Shown here: positions 63,257 to 64,000 of the stretch, piece by piece
Position numbering within the stretch: the stretch's first letter is position 1
How the letters are laid out: each line of letters begins with the position of its first letter
NCBI GenBank assembly: GCA_045110515.1
Contig: JBGCGD010000002.1
Location: 8,921 to 72,920, forward strand
Direction: 5' to 3'
Source: Granulosicoccus sp045110515
GTDB taxonomy: Bacteria; Pseudomonadota; Gammaproteobacteria; Granulosicoccales; Granulosicoccaceae
DNA: 64,000 nucleotides
Translations under genes and position numbers: made by a program
Notes under the pieces: generated by a model
The model's database searches: none
What the model was told of the DNA's origin: nothing
The model's input: only the letters and a program-made list of their open reading frames with translations

Positions 63257-64000
63257 TCAGATATCGAACACGATACGCGCAGGATCTTCAACCATTTCCT
63301 TAATCGTCTTCAAGAATCCAACGGCACCTTTACCATCGACAATGCGGTGGTCATAGCTCAGCGCAATGTACATCATTGGACGAATAACAACTTCACCATT
63401 GACCGCCACAGGGCGATCCTGCGTGGCGTGCATTCCTAGAATTGCACTTTGTGGAGGATTCAAAATAGGCGTTGATAAGAGCGAACCGAACACGCCACCG
63501 TTTGACACAGTGAACGTACCGCCAGTCATCTCTTCTAACGATAACTTACCGTCACGCGCTTTTTCAGCGTAATGACCAATGGTCTTTTCAACATCTGCCA
63601 GTGACATAAATTCCGTGTTTCGCAATACCGGAACCACCAGACCTCTGTCTGAGGAGACAGCCACACCAATATCGCAATACCCGTGGTAGACAACATCATC
63701 ACCGTCAATCGATGCATTGATATCCGGATAACGCTTCAACGCTTCTGTCGCAGCTTTTAGGAAGATCGACATAAAGCCAAGCTTCACGCCATGGGATTTT
63801 TCAAACTTATCTTTGTACTGACTACGCAGCGCAATGAACTGACTCATATCCACTTCATTAAAAGTGGTGAGCATGGCGGTGTTTTGGGTTGCAGATAACA
63901 AGCGCTCAGCGATGCGCGCCCGTAAGCGTGTCATCGGCACACGTTTTTCAACACGCTCACCGTCAGCCACTATGGGCAGTGGCGCTGTGCTAGCAGGCGC
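63257..64000 (-). CDS. sucB: Dihydrolipoyllysine-residue succinyltransferase (E2), C-terminal part
   Basis: The C-terminal 247 residues are present; the frame is open to the right edge, so the lipoyl and E1/E3-binding domains lie outside. It starts in an Ala/Pro-rich linker, then has RVPMTRLRARIAERLLSATQ, TTFNEVDMSQFIALRSQYKD and GFMSIFLKAATEAL. The catalytic loop SYDHRIVDGKGAVGFLKTIK carries the active-site His and Asp. The sequence closely follows SucB/OdhB rather than the pyruvate E2. It is the core of the 2-oxoglutarate dehydrogenase complex. The usual partner lpdA is not next to it. Confidence 0.95.
   Translation of the reverse strand, partial: APASTAPLPIVADGERVEKRVPMTRLRARIAERLLSATQNTAMLTTFNEVDMSQFIALRSQYKDKFEKSHGVKLGFMSIFLKAATEALKRYPDINASIDGDDVVYHGYCDIGVAVSSDRGLVVPVLRNTEFMSLADVEKTIGHYAEKARDGKLSLEEMTGGTFTVSNGGVFGSLLSTPILNPPQSAILGMHATQDRPVAVNGEVVIRPMMYIALSYDHRIVDGKGAVGFLKTIKEMVEDPARIVFDI

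Noticed and set aside
1..64000. CRISPR array, tRNA, rRNA, insertion sequence or prophage
   Set aside because: I found no regular spacer-repeat pattern, no tRNA-like cloverleaf in the gaps, no transposase or integrase reading frame, and no phage structural genes.

Overview
The window is 64 kb of chromosome from a gammaproteobacterium with a GC content near 50%. It is most likely a free-living aerobe, possibly marine; I cannot name the genus. Two conserved gene orders support this: radC / coaBC-dut-algC-argB (22.1-27.1 kb), as in pseudomonads, and gmk-rpoZ-spoT-ridA-recG (47.8-53.8 kb). Type II secretion (T2SS), an OMPLA-type phospholipase, lipoproteins and OmpA-like proteins show a Gram-negative envelope. 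I see no rRNA, tRNA, CRISPR array, insertion sequence or prophage.

Layout. 0-5.6 kb holds a partial PatB/MalY aminotransferase, a DMT exporter, the ABC-F ATPase YbiT, glutathione reductase and UbiA. 5.6-14.1 kb holds two dynamin-like GTPases that flank an outer-membrane protein, an AbrB-type membrane protein, a peroxiredoxin and a CobT-like von Willebrand protein, followed by ComF. 14.5-21 kb is an envelope region: two tandem OmpA-like proteins, a beta-helix lipoprotein, an orphan lipoprotein, and a three-gene set. That set contains a protein with the N0/N1 domains of a type III secretin but no pore, a single-pass protein with a SctD-like tail, and a lipoprotein with a C-terminal OmpA-like domain. 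It is the best candidate for an undescribed system.

21-35 kb holds MarC, RadC, CoaBC, Dut, a phosphohexomutase, ArgB, a secreted metallophosphatase with three copies of an 80-residue module I do not recognise, a CotH-type secreted kinase with three fibronectin-like modules, exonuclease III, small hypotheticals and CysQ. 35-42 kb carries gspGHIJKLMN, the pseudopilin and assembly-platform half of a T2SS. It lies beside a divergent rhombosortase, the protease that processes GlyGly-CTERM proteins exported by T2SS. gspCDEF and any such substrate must lie elsewhere.

42-55 kb holds an ElaA acetyltransferase, a second DMT exporter with an Ldh_2 dehydrogenase, a short-chain dehydrogenase, a PAS-GGDEF protein with a degenerate active site, the stringent-response block recG-ridA-spoT-rpoZ-gmk, a redoxin and a glycosyltransferase. 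55-64 kb holds phospholipase A with a lipoprotein signal, a GMC oxidoreductase, a decayed MFS transporter gene, lpdA, a SASA-type esterase, a double NTF2-like protein and the 3' part of sucB. The 2-oxoglutarate dehydrogenase genes sucB and lpdA are separated by about 3 kb of unrelated genes.

Starts were moved from the longest reading frame where family length or a Shine-Dalgarno sequence argued for it; the reasons are given in each entry. All family names come from reading the proteins by eye, with no database search.
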